64,000 nt of DNA from assembly GCA_020635435.1 (NCBI GenBank), contig JACJZU010000002.1:248001-312000 (forward strand), read 5' to 3'. This DNA comes from Flavobacteriales bacterium. Lineage in GTDB: Bacteria; Bacteroidota; Bacteroidia; NS11-12g; UBA9320. Both the position numbers and the translations under genes were made by a program. Within the stretch, counting starts at the first letter, position 1. Every line of letters starts with the position of its first letter. Shown in pieces: positions 34,801-42,061 of this stretch. The notes under the pieces are model-generated. The model was not told the origin of the DNA. It was given only the letters and a program-made list of their open reading frames with translations, and did not search any database.

Positions 34801-36103
34801 TTCCCGAAAAGTTCCAGCGATTCACATAGAAAGCGAAGTTGCAGGAAGGTGAGCAGCAGGAAGATGTGAGCCAATCCACATAAACAGTATCGCCGGGATT
34901 GATGTCGGGCAGTGCAAGACTCACCCAACCCACCGGATCGGTTCCCAAACAAGAATATGCCCCTAAATTGTAAGTATTAACGGTGCTGGAAGGTGTGATG
35001 GACTTTTTCGTCCCCGATTTGCCCAGTCTGTAGGTCAAAGTGTTCTCCAGGATCTTACTCATCATGTAGATGTAGTGTCCCGTTCCGGCGCTTTGAAAAA
35101 CCTCGATCTGCACATATCGGGCGGTATCGTCACCCGCATTCACGATGCGCAGGGATTCGTTGAATGTGTTCGAAGAGCCCAAACATCGCGTCAGGCTGCT
35201 CGAGGGGGTAATAACCAGATTGGGAACTTTCGTTTTGATCGTGACATTGCCGGATGAATTAACTGTCTGACATGTTTGACCATCGCAACCCCAAGTGGCA
35301 CTATAAGCCGAATTAAGCCGATCGCATGACAGGGTTTTGAGTGTATCGCGGATCACGACCTCCTCGTTCTGATCCAGCCACCCGTCCTTATTCCCAATGT
35401 TCTTAAAATGAGATGAATTGAAGACCGAATAGACTGTATCGCCTGATTTGATCACCGATCCGCCCACTACGCTCAATACCCGGAGCCCATTTTGATTGAT
35501 CTGTCTGAAGCGTGCTTCCGAGAGCCTTCCCTTGCCGCTGTTGATCAGTGTGATCTCTCGTACGAATATCTCGTAAAGGTCTGCCTGCATGAACCGGTTA
35601 CTCACACTCTTGATCTGCAGGGACGGCTGACTGATGGAGAAGGGTGAGCTCGTGTAATTCACTACCCCGCCACTATAGGAGGCATTCACAAGCATAGTTA
35701 CCAGTTTACCTGAGTTGAGTAAAGCGGAGATCTGGCAATTTGCCTTTAGATTGAACTTGAGTACCGCGCTTTGTGCCAGACTGAGATTTGGTAAACTGAA
35801 GGAGGGCTTTAACGAATCCGATACATTCAATTCGGTGATGCCACTTCCGCTTATACTTCCCTTCACATAGTACAGACCCGCGGGGAAGGTCAATGTCGCG
35901 TTCAGACCAGTTAGTGTACCCGTACTGATGTTCCGTATATCAACTTCGCAATTCACTTCCTCGCCGCACACATCAATATTGGATGGAAGGGTGGAAGTGA
36001 TATTTAGTTTGGCTTGGGCATGCACCCGTGCAAGGCCTCCAGGAATGAGCAGGATCAGGAAGACCAAAACATGTTTAAACCTCAAAGTTTCAGACTTCGG
36101 CAT
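28847..36103 (-). CDS. Giant 2418-residue surface protein, repeat-rich with PKD-like modules, T9SS type B
   Basis: The largest gene in the window. A signal peptide (MPKSETLRFKHVLVFLILLIPGGLARVHA) precedes a long N-terminal half of beta-rich modules of the conserved-repeat (DUF11/CARDB-like) kind, for example VDIRNISTGTLTGLNATL and VNAGDDTARYVQIEVF. The C-terminal ~900 residues contain serial PKD/Ig-like modules, many beginning with a Cys-containing consensus (NAGRDTTVCSGEKVLIGLG, DICAGDSVHF, DVCLGDSTVLLS). The end (IWVPNAFTPNGDTKNGIF, IFNRWGEQIFQST, GWDGVNAMPGVYMYRLEV) is a type B sorting domain. It is likely a filamentous cell-surface adhesin exported by T9SS, like SprB-class proteins. It is not an array member: its N terminus lacks the YRDCRG domain. 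A weak -7-like box (TAACTTCG) lies 8 bp upstream of the start. Confidence 0.88.
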   Translation of the reverse strand: MPKSETLRFKHVLVFLILLIPGGLARVHAQAKLNITSTLPSNIDVCGEEVNCEVDIRNISTGTLTGLNATLTFPAGLYYVKGSISGSGITELNVSDSLKPSFSLPNLSLAQSAVLKFNLKANCQISALLNSGKLVTMLVNASYSGGVVNYTSSPFSISQPSLQIKSVSNRFMQADLYEIFVREITLINSGKGRLSEARFRQINQNGLRVLSVVGGSVIKSGDTVYSVFNSSHFKNIGNKDGWLDQNEEVVIRDTLKTLSCDRLNSAYSATWGCDGQTCQTVNSSGNVTIKTKVPNLVITPSSSLTRCLGSSNTFNESLRIVNAGDDTARYVQIEVFQSAGTGHYIYMMSKILENTLTYRLGKSGTKKSITPSSTVNTYNLGAYSCLGTDPVGWVSLALPDINPGDTVYVDWLTSSCCSPSCNFAFYVNRWNFSGNYFDRCGNVSPIIERRGSNGYYSRITLSSFGPSDAVRNDTVLLNYELDNVSLIPQTRYSKFEFDFVKPAGLEHSLNTADFYLVDIYGRNWKPAQFRVKGDTIRATFFGTTPITLNRSELKVRVRVDCSKLKGSGKGLAYELLVRYAADTTCSDYCNYPMACTSDKISLHCGSNCNGGLQFSDFDVYRTSLGEPDNDNDGVADASGSLDFDKIKRELVMYGDTLLTVFKGKFKDLSSTTSWRFLYASSYIPYGTYLDVADVRVRVFRNNNLLYDCNGLKSTYTNSGVNRTFYFDAGIPALISAKCPLFSGFTFTRRDSVELIVKYHVSKNPGNFERNIDLVNSFYTSTTANPSASQRYQCDTFAGKFRLIGYYFTNYGANIFSTNSCSPVLVTQNYYLSVGACCGNYAGGNIFPFEYRSWAKLDEITLHVPPGFRPIHADVREYRTSGTGFTSNIFLDTIKPYSISGDSIRYKIGDKYEDSNGVIPLSDDGFYGVFRAWLQPTCNLGSSTQLIQYDFDYTKLNYLGTGNEMIPSGASSDQLVYDAPIISMAVAQDFVLAKSDTIEWELRLNNTSGTSSGSNLWISSMYNPNVELVEIVDKVSGARYSADSAVFHLGDLLRSGYRDLLIRAIFQDCDADSIKILVGYNCDGYPSSRNNLYCAAFEKTLSYLPQNTRLDSEIEDSNTVANLCEDRWYSVKISNTGEARVFGLYLDLTLRSGMKLGDTAWVFAPNGKDSFLITDPVTIGGGRVRWNIYKGDSALSKNGLPGINGVNALNVKFKLSTDCDFVASSFFLSRPGGYLKCGNAVLSAFEVGNPIDIAGIKKPYFSSVLMKVNPLEVCNYKDSIEIKFINLGPDTTGVTDRIQLLLPSGFSIDTTAITLLHGKPQSVQFTPNNGGLKVDWIIGEGLVPGDSLHFRTRLALDLGSVECGLTEMLIQALVLQPALCVKTNTWCDINVATSSQQLIDSIKKADYRLSYLDAKGQPVGNVEKINLNYSIRNRGIGKSGIELLQILIVDDVNGNGRYDAGELVLYRDSIFDAIPYLSTLNRAIQFNTSGLQSCRLLIATDSSNCSCSFRNVAIPPVSIENAGRDTTVCSGEKVLIGLGAIPGSIYRWESNPGIAKRDSARTLFGWDHLGRGDSTIRLVLRTTKGSCVAFDTVAITVRPAIIVDLRDTVPVCRGANAFIGQTARGGSGTLSYSWTPTTDLTSPTASRTWAKPSNSTTYTVQISDPKGCKKLDSSFVQILELPIISINVKDTCADSLVQFFNQSQSFNGSFYAFYWEIGPSIVTTDEDPVISLATPGTYSIRFNVTDSMGCSASTTDSVQIFPNPSNALILNDICAGDSVHFVADTSGGLTNTWYIKGAAQNPPAFHLRFTAADTVDVALRSTNLFGCSALSRDTLNVYGTPQIAASGMDVCLGDSTVLLSNALADDRDSIVRSRWYVDGISYSGMDTLRLQFADTGSHPIAFAVRTLAGCSDSLTFPYRVHELPRARIRAIDACENGLLRFIDLSTIGSGSISGRSWNMGTGYLSGNDTLDVAAPSVETQRVDLAVISDKGCTDTTQGAGFVHSTSRYGITLSGNCANEVIELRSAPGDPDSIARLRWLFHNGDSVIGTLADHVYANPGSYAVQIRLTMNSGCEKDSTIYIDIDPLPNALINAYLPCGDDSVVAVNASTTPSGLLNSSGWFVNNAPRGNADSLKYKASTPGATQNIRLEIQNSYGCADTASIDIDAGVPNQPGFRVSNACEGEPVQVVNEMVLGSDPISEVRYEMGDGVQIVDPDSFPYAYSVAGNYLIRQTLTNSKGCTVNTSHTASVHDLPVAGFSIFPDKTDILNSAIQINDQSIGADSIYYGLSNGTFYLVPDFEVSFDDSGTYVIRQWVYNRFNCSDSISRTVRVNFRIAIWVPNAFTPNGDTKNGIFRPYGDGIVSFDLRIFNRWGEQIFQSTPEVQGWDGVNAMPGVYMYRLEVTDYEGKPHYFNGVVHLLR

Positions 36104-36206
36104 GTCAATCGCGAAGTTAAGTAATGTGAGGGCAACACCCGCTCATTTCGGTTGATTTCGGGAAGATGTCATATCCACTGAAATAACAACCGACTTTAAA
36201 GATTGT

Positions 36207-36214
36207 TACCTTTG
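36207..36214 (+). promoter_or_regulatory. Candidate -7 box TACCTTTG for the Rsh gene
   Basis: Exact TAnnTTTG match ending four bases before the ATG at 36219. No TTG was seen 17-23 bases upstream. If used, the mRNA would be leaderless. Confidence 0.5.
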
Positions 36215-36218
36215 AGTA

Positions 36219-38423
36219 ATGGTTGAGATCGACGAAGAAGCGGAGAAGAAAGAGATACTGAACCGATATCGGCAACTACTCAGGATCTCGAAAGATATTC
36301 GGGAACCGGGAGACGACAGGGAGATACGGAAAGCCTTTGAATTGGCATTGCGGGCACATCGGAACATGCGGCGAAAATCGGGAGAGCCCTACATATACCA
36401 CCCGATCGCTGTGGCACGGATCGCGGTTGAGGAGATCGGTTTAGGAACTACCTCCATCGTGAGTGCGCTGCTTCATGATGTGGTGGAGGACAGCGACATC
36501 CCGCTGGAACATATACGTAAGGAGTTCGGTCCCAAAGTGGCTAATATCATTCATGGTCTGACCAAGATCAGTGGGGTTTTCGATCAGAGCAACTCACCTC
36601 AGGCGGAGAATTTCCGGCACATGTTACTCACGCTCTCGGATGATGTACGCGTGATCCTGATCAAACTTTGCGATCGCCTGCACAACATGCGTACGCTTGA
36701 ACACATGTCGGAAAAAGGGCAGTTGAAGATCGCATCCGAAACCTTGTACCTCTATGCTCCGCTTGCACACCGACTCGGGTTGTACGCCATTAAAACAGAG
36801 TTGGAGGATCTGGCACTGAAATACACCGAGCCGGAGATGTACAAGCAGATCAAAACAAAGCTCAACGAGACCCGCGAACAGCGCACTAGGTACATACGTT
36901 CCTTTATACGCCCTCTGAAAATGGAGCTGGATCATCTGGGAATCGAATACGAGATCAAGGGTCGTCCCAAATCGATCTATTCCATCTTGAGCAAAATGCG
37001 CAAGCAGCAAGTGGAGTTCGAGCAGGTCTACGATCTGTTCGCCATCCGGATAATTGTAAATTCACTCCCCGAGGTTGAGAAGCGCGATTGCTGGAATGTG
37101 TATTCCATTGTTACCAGCATATACCGTCCAAATCCCGACCGACTGCGCGACTGGATCTCGAATCCCAAAGGGAACGGGTACGAATCGCTGCATACCACGG
37201 TAATGGGGCCGAGAGGGAAATGGGTTGAAATTCAGATCCGCAGCACACGCATGGACGAGATCGCGGAAAAGGGCTATGCTGCCCACTGGCGCTACAAGGA
37301 GGGCAATAGCAACGAAAGCGGTTTTGATCTGTGGCTGGAACGGGTTCGGGAAATACTCGAGAACTCCGCCGAGAACGCAGTTGATTTCCTCAACGACTTC
37401 AAACTGAACTTATACAGCAAGGAAGTATTCGTTTTTACTCCGAAAGGGGATCTGAAAAAGCTCCCCATGAATTCCACTACACTCGATTTCGCATTTGATA
37501 TCCACACAGAAGTTGGTTCGAAATGTATAGGTGCCAAGGTGAATAATAAGTTGGTCCCAATAAGTCATGTGCTCCAAAATGGTGATCAGGTGGAGATCAT
37601 CACTTCGGCCAAGCAAAAACCCAATAAGGGTTGGCTCGATTTTGTGATCACCGGCAAAGCCAAAGGCCGGATCAAGCATGCTCTCAAGGAGGAAAAACGC
37701 AAACTGGTCGAAGAGGGTAAAGAAGTGGTGATCCGCAAGTTACGGCAGGCCAAGGTTCCAAAAACCACAGAGAATATGCGGATAATCTGTCTGCATTTCG
37801 ACCAGCCCAGCGAAGCTGACTTTTATGTTTTTGTTGCCCGAAACGGATTTCCCAAAACAGATCAGCCCTTGCGCAATGTGATTCAGGGATATAAGGATCG
37901 GGCGGAGCAAGGCCGACATAGGAACGATACAGCGCCGGAACACATTACGGAGAAAAAAAGCGGGGAACTGATCATAGGGGAGAGCGCCGATCTGAACATG
38001 GACTACGAGTTCGCCAAATGCTGTTCGCCTATTCCCGGCGATGAGGTGGTTGGGTTCATTACGGTGGGCGAAGGAATCAAGATACACCGCACGAATTGTA
38101 AGAATGCCATACGGCTCATGTCCAATTACGGTTACCGGATCATAAAAGCCCGATGGGCGGGTTATCCGATACATGAGATTCGCTTCAATGCGGGGATACA
38201 GATCACCGGAATTGACAGTCCCGGCCTGGTGAGTAAGGTAACTGATGTGATCAGTAAAGATCTGCAGATCAACATGCAGTCGATCTCATTTTCGGCCAAG
38301 GACGGCGCTTTTGTTGGAAATCTCACGCTCGAAGTGGATAGTACCGGGCACCTCGATGAATTGATCGAGAAAATCAAGAAGATCGATCAGTACATACAGG
38401 TTAAACGGGTAGATGTGAATTAG
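36219..38423 (+). CDS. RelA/SpoT family bifunctional (p)ppGpp synthetase/hydrolase
   Basis: Stringent-response enzyme of 734 residues, full length for the Rsh family. The N-terminal HD hydrolase domain has HD at residues 86-87 (ALLHDVVEDSD) and KLCDRLHNMRTL at about 149-160. The synthetase domain runs from about 230 (IKGRPKSIYSILSKM) through NPKGNGYESLHTTVMGPRG and EIQIRSTRMDEIAEKGYAAHW. A TGS domain (VFVFTPKGDLKKLP) is near residue 405, followed by a zinc-finger-like region with Cys-Cys (FAKCCSPIPGDEVVGFIT) and a C-terminal ACT domain. Intact hydrolase and synthetase motifs suggest both activities. It precedes the Fur-family gene by 57 bp. Confidence 0.96.
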   Translation: MVEIDEEAEKKEILNRYRQLLRISKDIREPGDDREIRKAFELALRAHRNMRRKSGEPYIYHPIAVARIAVEEIGLGTTSIVSALLHDVVEDSDIPLEHIRKEFGPKVANIIHGLTKISGVFDQSNSPQAENFRHMLLTLSDDVRVILIKLCDRLHNMRTLEHMSEKGQLKIASETLYLYAPLAHRLGLYAIKTELEDLALKYTEPEMYKQIKTKLNETREQRTRYIRSFIRPLKMELDHLGIEYEIKGRPKSIYSILSKMRKQQVEFEQVYDLFAIRIIVNSLPEVEKRDCWNVYSIVTSIYRPNPDRLRDWISNPKGNGYESLHTTVMGPRGKWVEIQIRSTRMDEIAEKGYAAHWRYKEGNSNESGFDLWLERVREILENSAENAVDFLNDFKLNLYSKEVFVFTPKGDLKKLPMNSTTLDFAFDIHTEVGSKCIGAKVNNKLVPISHVLQNGDQVEIITSAKQKPNKGWLDFVITGKAKGRIKHALKEEKRKLVEEGKEVVIRKLRQAKVPKTTENMRIICLHFDQPSEADFYVFVARNGFPKTDQPLRNVIQGYKDRAEQGRHRNDTAPEHITEKKSGELIIGESADLNMDYEFAKCCSPIPGDEVVGFITVGEGIKIHRTNCKNAIRLMSNYGYRIIKARWAGYPIHEIRFNAGIQITGIDSPGLVSKVTDVISKDLQINMQSISFSAKDGAFVGNLTLEVDSTGHLDELIEKIKKIDQYIQVKRVDVN

Positions 38424-38452
38424 ATTAGGTGAAGATGCCCGCGTGTTTATGC

Positions 38453-38460
38453 TAATTTTG
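38453..38460 (+). promoter_or_regulatory. Candidate -7 box TAATTTTG for the Fur-family gene
   Basis: Exact TAnnTTTG match ending 20 bases before the ATG at 38481, a normal leader spacing for Bacteroidota. It suggests the regulator can be transcribed independently of the upstream Rsh gene. No clear TTG at -33. Confidence 0.5.
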
Positions 38461-38480
38461 CCCCTCAGCCGCAGAAGGCC

Positions 38481-38966
38481 ATGAGCGAAGAGAATGTAAA
38501 ACTGAGAGAGGAGGTCAAAGAGATCTTCACCAAATATCTGGAGGATCGCGGTCAGCGCAAGACTCCGGAACGCTATGCAATTCTCGATGAGATCTACAGC
38601 AAGAAGATCCATTTTGATGTAGATACCCTGTATGTCCAGATGAAGAACCGCAACTATCAGGTGAGCAGGGCAACGGTGTACAATACACTCGACCTGCTGC
38701 TGGAATGTGGTTTGGTGGTGAAGCATCAATTTGGGCAGAATATGGCTCAGTTCGAGCAGGCCTTCGGCTACAAACAACACGATCACATGATCTGTACAGT
38801 ATGTGGTAAGGTCTCCGAATTCTGCGACCCGCGCATTCAGCAAACGTCCACGATGATGGGTAATTTGCTCAATTACGAAGTCGTTCGTCACTCCTTGAAT
38901 TTATACGGAAAACCGAAACTGGACGAAGATGGTTTATGTCTGAATTGTCGCAATCAGGTTGAATAA
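38481..38966 (+). CDS. Fur family metal-responsive or peroxide-responsive transcriptional repressor
   Basis: 161 residues. The winged-helix DNA-binding region (about 20-85) holds the typical recognition segment [19 protein letters not shown] (61-79). The dimerisation part has the [10 protein letters not shown] motif (100-109), and structural zinc-site cysteine pairs at 105/108 and 153/156 (CLNC). Which metal it senses (iron, zinc, manganese or peroxide via iron) cannot be decided from the sequence. It sits between the Rsh gene and purA on the same strand, 42 bp before purA, an arrangement that often occurs in Bacteroidota. Confidence 0.92.
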   Translation: MSEENVKLREEVKEIFTKYLEDRGQRKTPERYAILDEIYSKKIHFDVDTLYVQMKNRNYQVSRATVYNTLDLLLECGLVVKHQFGQNMAQFEQAFGYKQHDHMICTVCGKVSEFCDPRIQQTSTMMGNLLNYEVVRHSLNLYGKPKLDEDGLCLNCRNQVE

Positions 38967-39008
38967 AGGAGGTTACACGAGGCAGCACGAAATTAACAAG
39001 GCAAAGAG

Positions 39009-40283
39009 ATGGTAGATGTAATTCTGGGTTTGCAATGGGGAGACGAAGGGAAAGGCAAGATCGCCGATTACCTGACTCCCAAATACGATGTGGTCGCGCG
39101 TTTTCAGGGAGGCCCCAATGCCGGACATTCCCTGGAGATGGCGGGGAAGAAGCATGTGCTGAATACCATACCTTCCGGTATTTTCCATGAGCAATGCATC
39201 AATCTCATAGGCAATGGGGTGGTGATCGATCCGGTTCGATTCATGGAGGAGATCAAACGTACCGAAGCAGCCGGAGCCGACGTGAAAGCCCGTATGCTCA
39301 TCAGCCGTAAGGCAAATCTCATTTTGCCCACACATAAAATACTCGATGCAGCTTCCGAATCGGCGAAGGGAGAAGAGAAAATAGGCTCAACCCTGCGGGG
39401 AATTGGTCCTACCTATCGCGATAAGTACGGGAGAAGCGGATTGCGGATCGGTGAGATATTCAGCAGCGATTTCGATAAAAAATACCGCAGCAGCATAGAA
39501 CGCCACAAAGCGCTGATCGACCATTATGCCTACACGGACTACGACCTGGAAGCCATGGAATCCGAGTTCTTCACGGCTCTCGACACGTTGCGTGCCTATC
39601 AGTTCGTGGATAGTGAATACTTCATTCACGATCAACTGATCTCCGGGCGGAAGATTCTGGCGGAAGGCGCACAAGGATCCATGCTCGATATCGATTTTGG
39701 TTCATATCCCTTTGTTACATCGTCCAATACAATTTCGGGAGGAGTTGGTGTAGGATTGGGTGTGGCTCCTAAACATATCGGTACTGTCCGGGGCATATTC
39801 AAAGCATACTGCACCCGCGTTGGTTCCGGGCCATTCCCTTCGGAATTGCTTGACGCCAGAGGGGAAGAACTCCGGAATATGGGACGAGAGTTCGGTGCCA
39901 CAACAGGCCGTCCGAGAAGATGCGGCTGGTTGGATATCGTGGCGCTGCGCTATGCTGTCATGTTGAGTGGCGTAGATGAGCTGATCATGATGAAAGCCGA
40001 CGTATTGAGCGGTTTTCCCGAAGTGGACGCATTGGTCGCCTACGAGCAGAATGGTGCGGTAACCGATCAGGTCCCATTCGATCAGTGCGACAAGTCCATC
40101 AAGCCTGTATTTCAATCGCATCCCGGTTGGTCTGAAGATCTGACCGCAATCCGTGAAGAGTCGAAATTGCCGGATACTTTCAGAAACTATATCCGTTGGA
40201 TCGAGGAGAAAGCTGGTGTTCCAATAAGCATCTTGTCCGTAGGACCCGATCGGGATCAGACTATTCTGCGCGCTCGTTCCTGA
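39009..40283 (+). CDS. purA: Adenylosuccinate synthase
   Basis: Catalyses GTP-dependent conversion of IMP and aspartate to adenylosuccinate in AMP synthesis. 424 residues, the usual length. The N-terminal GTP-binding loop GDEGKGK is at residues 11-17, with NAGHS at about 37-41 (catalytic His). Further signatures are TLRGIGPTYRDKYGR (near 128), LAEGAQGSMLDIDFGSYPFVTSSNT (near 217-241) and the TGRPRRCGWLD base-binding region near 300. It follows the Fur-family gene closely and converges with the UPF0104-type gene, overlapping it by 23 bases at the 3' ends. Confidence 0.98.
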   Translation: MVDVILGLQWGDEGKGKIADYLTPKYDVVARFQGGPNAGHSLEMAGKKHVLNTIPSGIFHEQCINLIGNGVVIDPVRFMEEIKRTEAAGADVKARMLISRKANLILPTHKILDAASESAKGEEKIGSTLRGIGPTYRDKYGRSGLRIGEIFSSDFDKKYRSSIERHKALIDHYAYTDYDLEAMESEFFTALDTLRAYQFVDSEYFIHDQLISGRKILAEGAQGSMLDIDFGSYPFVTSSNTISGGVGVGLGVAPKHIGTVRGIFKAYCTRVGSGPFPSELLDARGEELRNMGREFGATTGRPRRCGWLDIVALRYAVMLSGVDELIMMKADVLSGFPEVDALVAYEQNGAVTDQVPFDQCDKSIKPVFQSHPGWSEDLTAIREESKLPDTFRNYIRWIEEKAGVPISILSVGPDRDQTILRARS

Positions 40284-41130
40284 GCGTCCAGTCGAAGAGC
40301 AACCCGGGTACGGAAGCGAGAACTGTTGCCAGGCTGAATGCCAGGGCAGTTGCAACGGCCGTGGGTTCGTCCAAACCAAATTGGATCGCAAGCAAGGCGA
40401 ATACCCCTTCCCGGGCACCAATTCCACCTAAAAAAACAGGTATGGTGGTCGCAAGTGTGCTGAATAGGAACAAAACAGATAAGTAGAAGATATCTACCTC
40501 GAAGTTCATGGCTTTGGCCAGGAACCAGATGCTGGCAACCTGGATCAACTGAACTGCCAGCGCATAGAGATTTACGGATACGAAAACGGACCTGTAACTG
40601 GGGAACACAGTACGACTGAACAAGTACGCCAGGATGCAAAGGACAGGGATTCCGACCAGTGCAGGGATTTGCCAGATCTGCCATTCCCCGATCCCGGAGA
40701 GTGACAGTCCAAGCAAGATGCCGATGGCCAGCAAGCCGCTCAACCGATCCACCAACAGGGCCGTTAATACTTTTTTTCGGGCCGTACCGAATTTCCGGTG
40801 GTAAACCAGCACCTTGTACCCATCACCACCTATGCCACCGGGTAAAAAGAGATTATACGCCATCCCAATGAAATAGAGCTGCACATTCCACCAGCGGGCC
40901 GCATTTATGTCCAGAACCCGCAGAACCGCCTTGAGCCTTTCAGCCGATACGATCTGGGAGAGTATCAGCAGCACAAGGCCGGGAAGGGCATAGACCCATT
41001 GGCTGTTCCGGATCAGTTTTACAGCATCTGCGGCATCAATTTTTCGTGTTACGAACCAAATGGCCGTTGCGCTCAACACGAGCTTCAGGGCTGTAGTCCA
41101 GATCTTAGACCCCGGAACCTTCGAAGCCAT
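40261..41130 (-). CDS. UPF0104/LPG_synthase_TM family membrane protein (flippase-like)
   Basis: 289 residues, polytopic, about 7-8 hydrophobic spans. It carries the family motifs GGIGGDGYKVLVYHR (after the third span) and FLGGIGAREGVFALL (near residue 235). The family includes the transmembrane flippase part of MprF and many proteins found next to glycosyltransferases. It is the last gene of a minus-strand group with GT39 and GT2 and overlaps the GT2 gene by 26 bases, so it is translationally coupled. A role in moving or using the lipid-linked sugar made by the GT2 enzyme is plausible but inferred. It overlaps the 3' end of purA by 23 bases. Confidence 0.85.
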   Translation of the reverse strand: MASKVPGSKIWTTALKLVLSATAIWFVTRKIDAADAVKLIRNSQWVYALPGLVLLILSQIVSAERLKAVLRVLDINAARWWNVQLYFIGMAYNLFLPGGIGGDGYKVLVYHRKFGTARKKVLTALLVDRLSGLLAIGILLGLSLSGIGEWQIWQIPALVGIPVLCILAYLFSRTVFPSYRSVFVSVNLYALAVQLIQVASIWFLAKAMNFEVDIFYLSVLFLFSTLATTIPVFLGGIGAREGVFALLAIQFGLDEPTAVATALAFSLATVLASVPGLLFDWTLRNERAE

Positions 41131-42055
41131 GTAAATTCCGGACGTTATAGGTCTTCTTGTTCTGAGATTCGTAATATGTGCGCATCTGCAATTCGAGTAT
41201 GATACCCGTTGTGATCAATTGCACACCGAATAAGAGCAGCAAGATCCCCAAGAGGAGCATGGGTTTACCCCAAATATCGTCTCCCATGATCTTTCGTACC
41301 AGGAAGTAGAGATTGATGAGTACGCCGATCGAGAAGACGCTGAATCCCATAGTGCCAAACAAGTGCATGGGCTTCTGCATGTATTTCCTGAAGAAAACCA
41401 TCAAAACCAGATCGCTGATCACCTTGAATGTCCGGTTCAGATTGTATTTGGATTTGCCATGAACTCTTGGATGGTGTTTTACCGGTACTTGTTTGATCCG
41501 GGCTCCCTGCAAGGCAGCCAGCACCGGAATAAAGCGATGCAACTCCCCGTAAAGATTCAGATTCTTCGCTATACTGCTTCGAAAGATCTTCAGCGTACAG
41601 CCGTAATCACGGATGCGCACATCGGTTAGTTCGCGAATAACCGAATTGGCGATCTTGCTCGGGATTTTGCGGATCAACATTCCGTCTTTGCGGTTTACGC
41701 GCTCACCGGCGATCAGGTCCCAATGCCCCTCCTGCATCATTTCAAGCAGCATCGGTATGTCGGAAGAGTCGTTCTGCAGATCGCCATCCATCGTTACAAT
41801 ATAGGTCCCGCTCGCATGGTCTATACCCGCCTGCATGGCGGTACTCTGACCATAATTCTTCATGAATTCCACCAACCGAACCCGATGATCCGATTCGGCA
41901 CGGATACGCTCCACGGTCTTGTCTTTTGAACCATCATCCACGAAGATCACTTCATGATCAATGTCCTTCAGATCTTCGCGAAGCCGCTCCAGCATTGGAC
42001 CAATATTGTCCTCCTCATTCATTACGGCAATTACAACGGATAGCAACGGGTTCAT
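41105..42055 (-). CDS. Family 2 glycosyltransferase (polyprenyl-phosphate sugar transferase type)
   Basis: 316 residues. A GT-A domain at the N terminus has the nucleotide-binding start LLSVVIAVMNEEDNIGPML, the VDDGSKDKT motif (about 37-45) and the metal-binding TMDGDLQND (about 89-97). Two C-terminal transmembrane helices (about 235-258 and 270-295) anchor it. This ArnC/DPM1-like layout is typical of enzymes that charge polyprenyl phosphate with a sugar on the cytoplasmic face. The GT39 gene lies immediately upstream (6 bp) and the UPF0104 gene overlaps its 3' end, forming a compact lipid-linked glycosylation operon. The sugar is unknown. Confidence 0.9.
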   Translation of the reverse strand: MNPLLSVVIAVMNEEDNIGPMLERLREDLKDIDHEVIFVDDGSKDKTVERIRAESDHRVRLVEFMKNYGQSTAMQAGIDHASGTYIVTMDGDLQNDSSDIPMLLEMMQEGHWDLIAGERVNRKDGMLIRKIPSKIANSVIRELTDVRIRDYGCTLKIFRSSIAKNLNLYGELHRFIPVLAALQGARIKQVPVKHHPRVHGKSKYNLNRTFKVISDLVLMVFFRKYMQKPMHLFGTMGFSVFSIGVLINLYFLVRKIMGDDIWGKPMLLLGILLLLFGVQLITTGIILELQMRTYYESQNKKTYNVRNLHGFEGSGV

Positions 42056-42061
42056 AGATTT

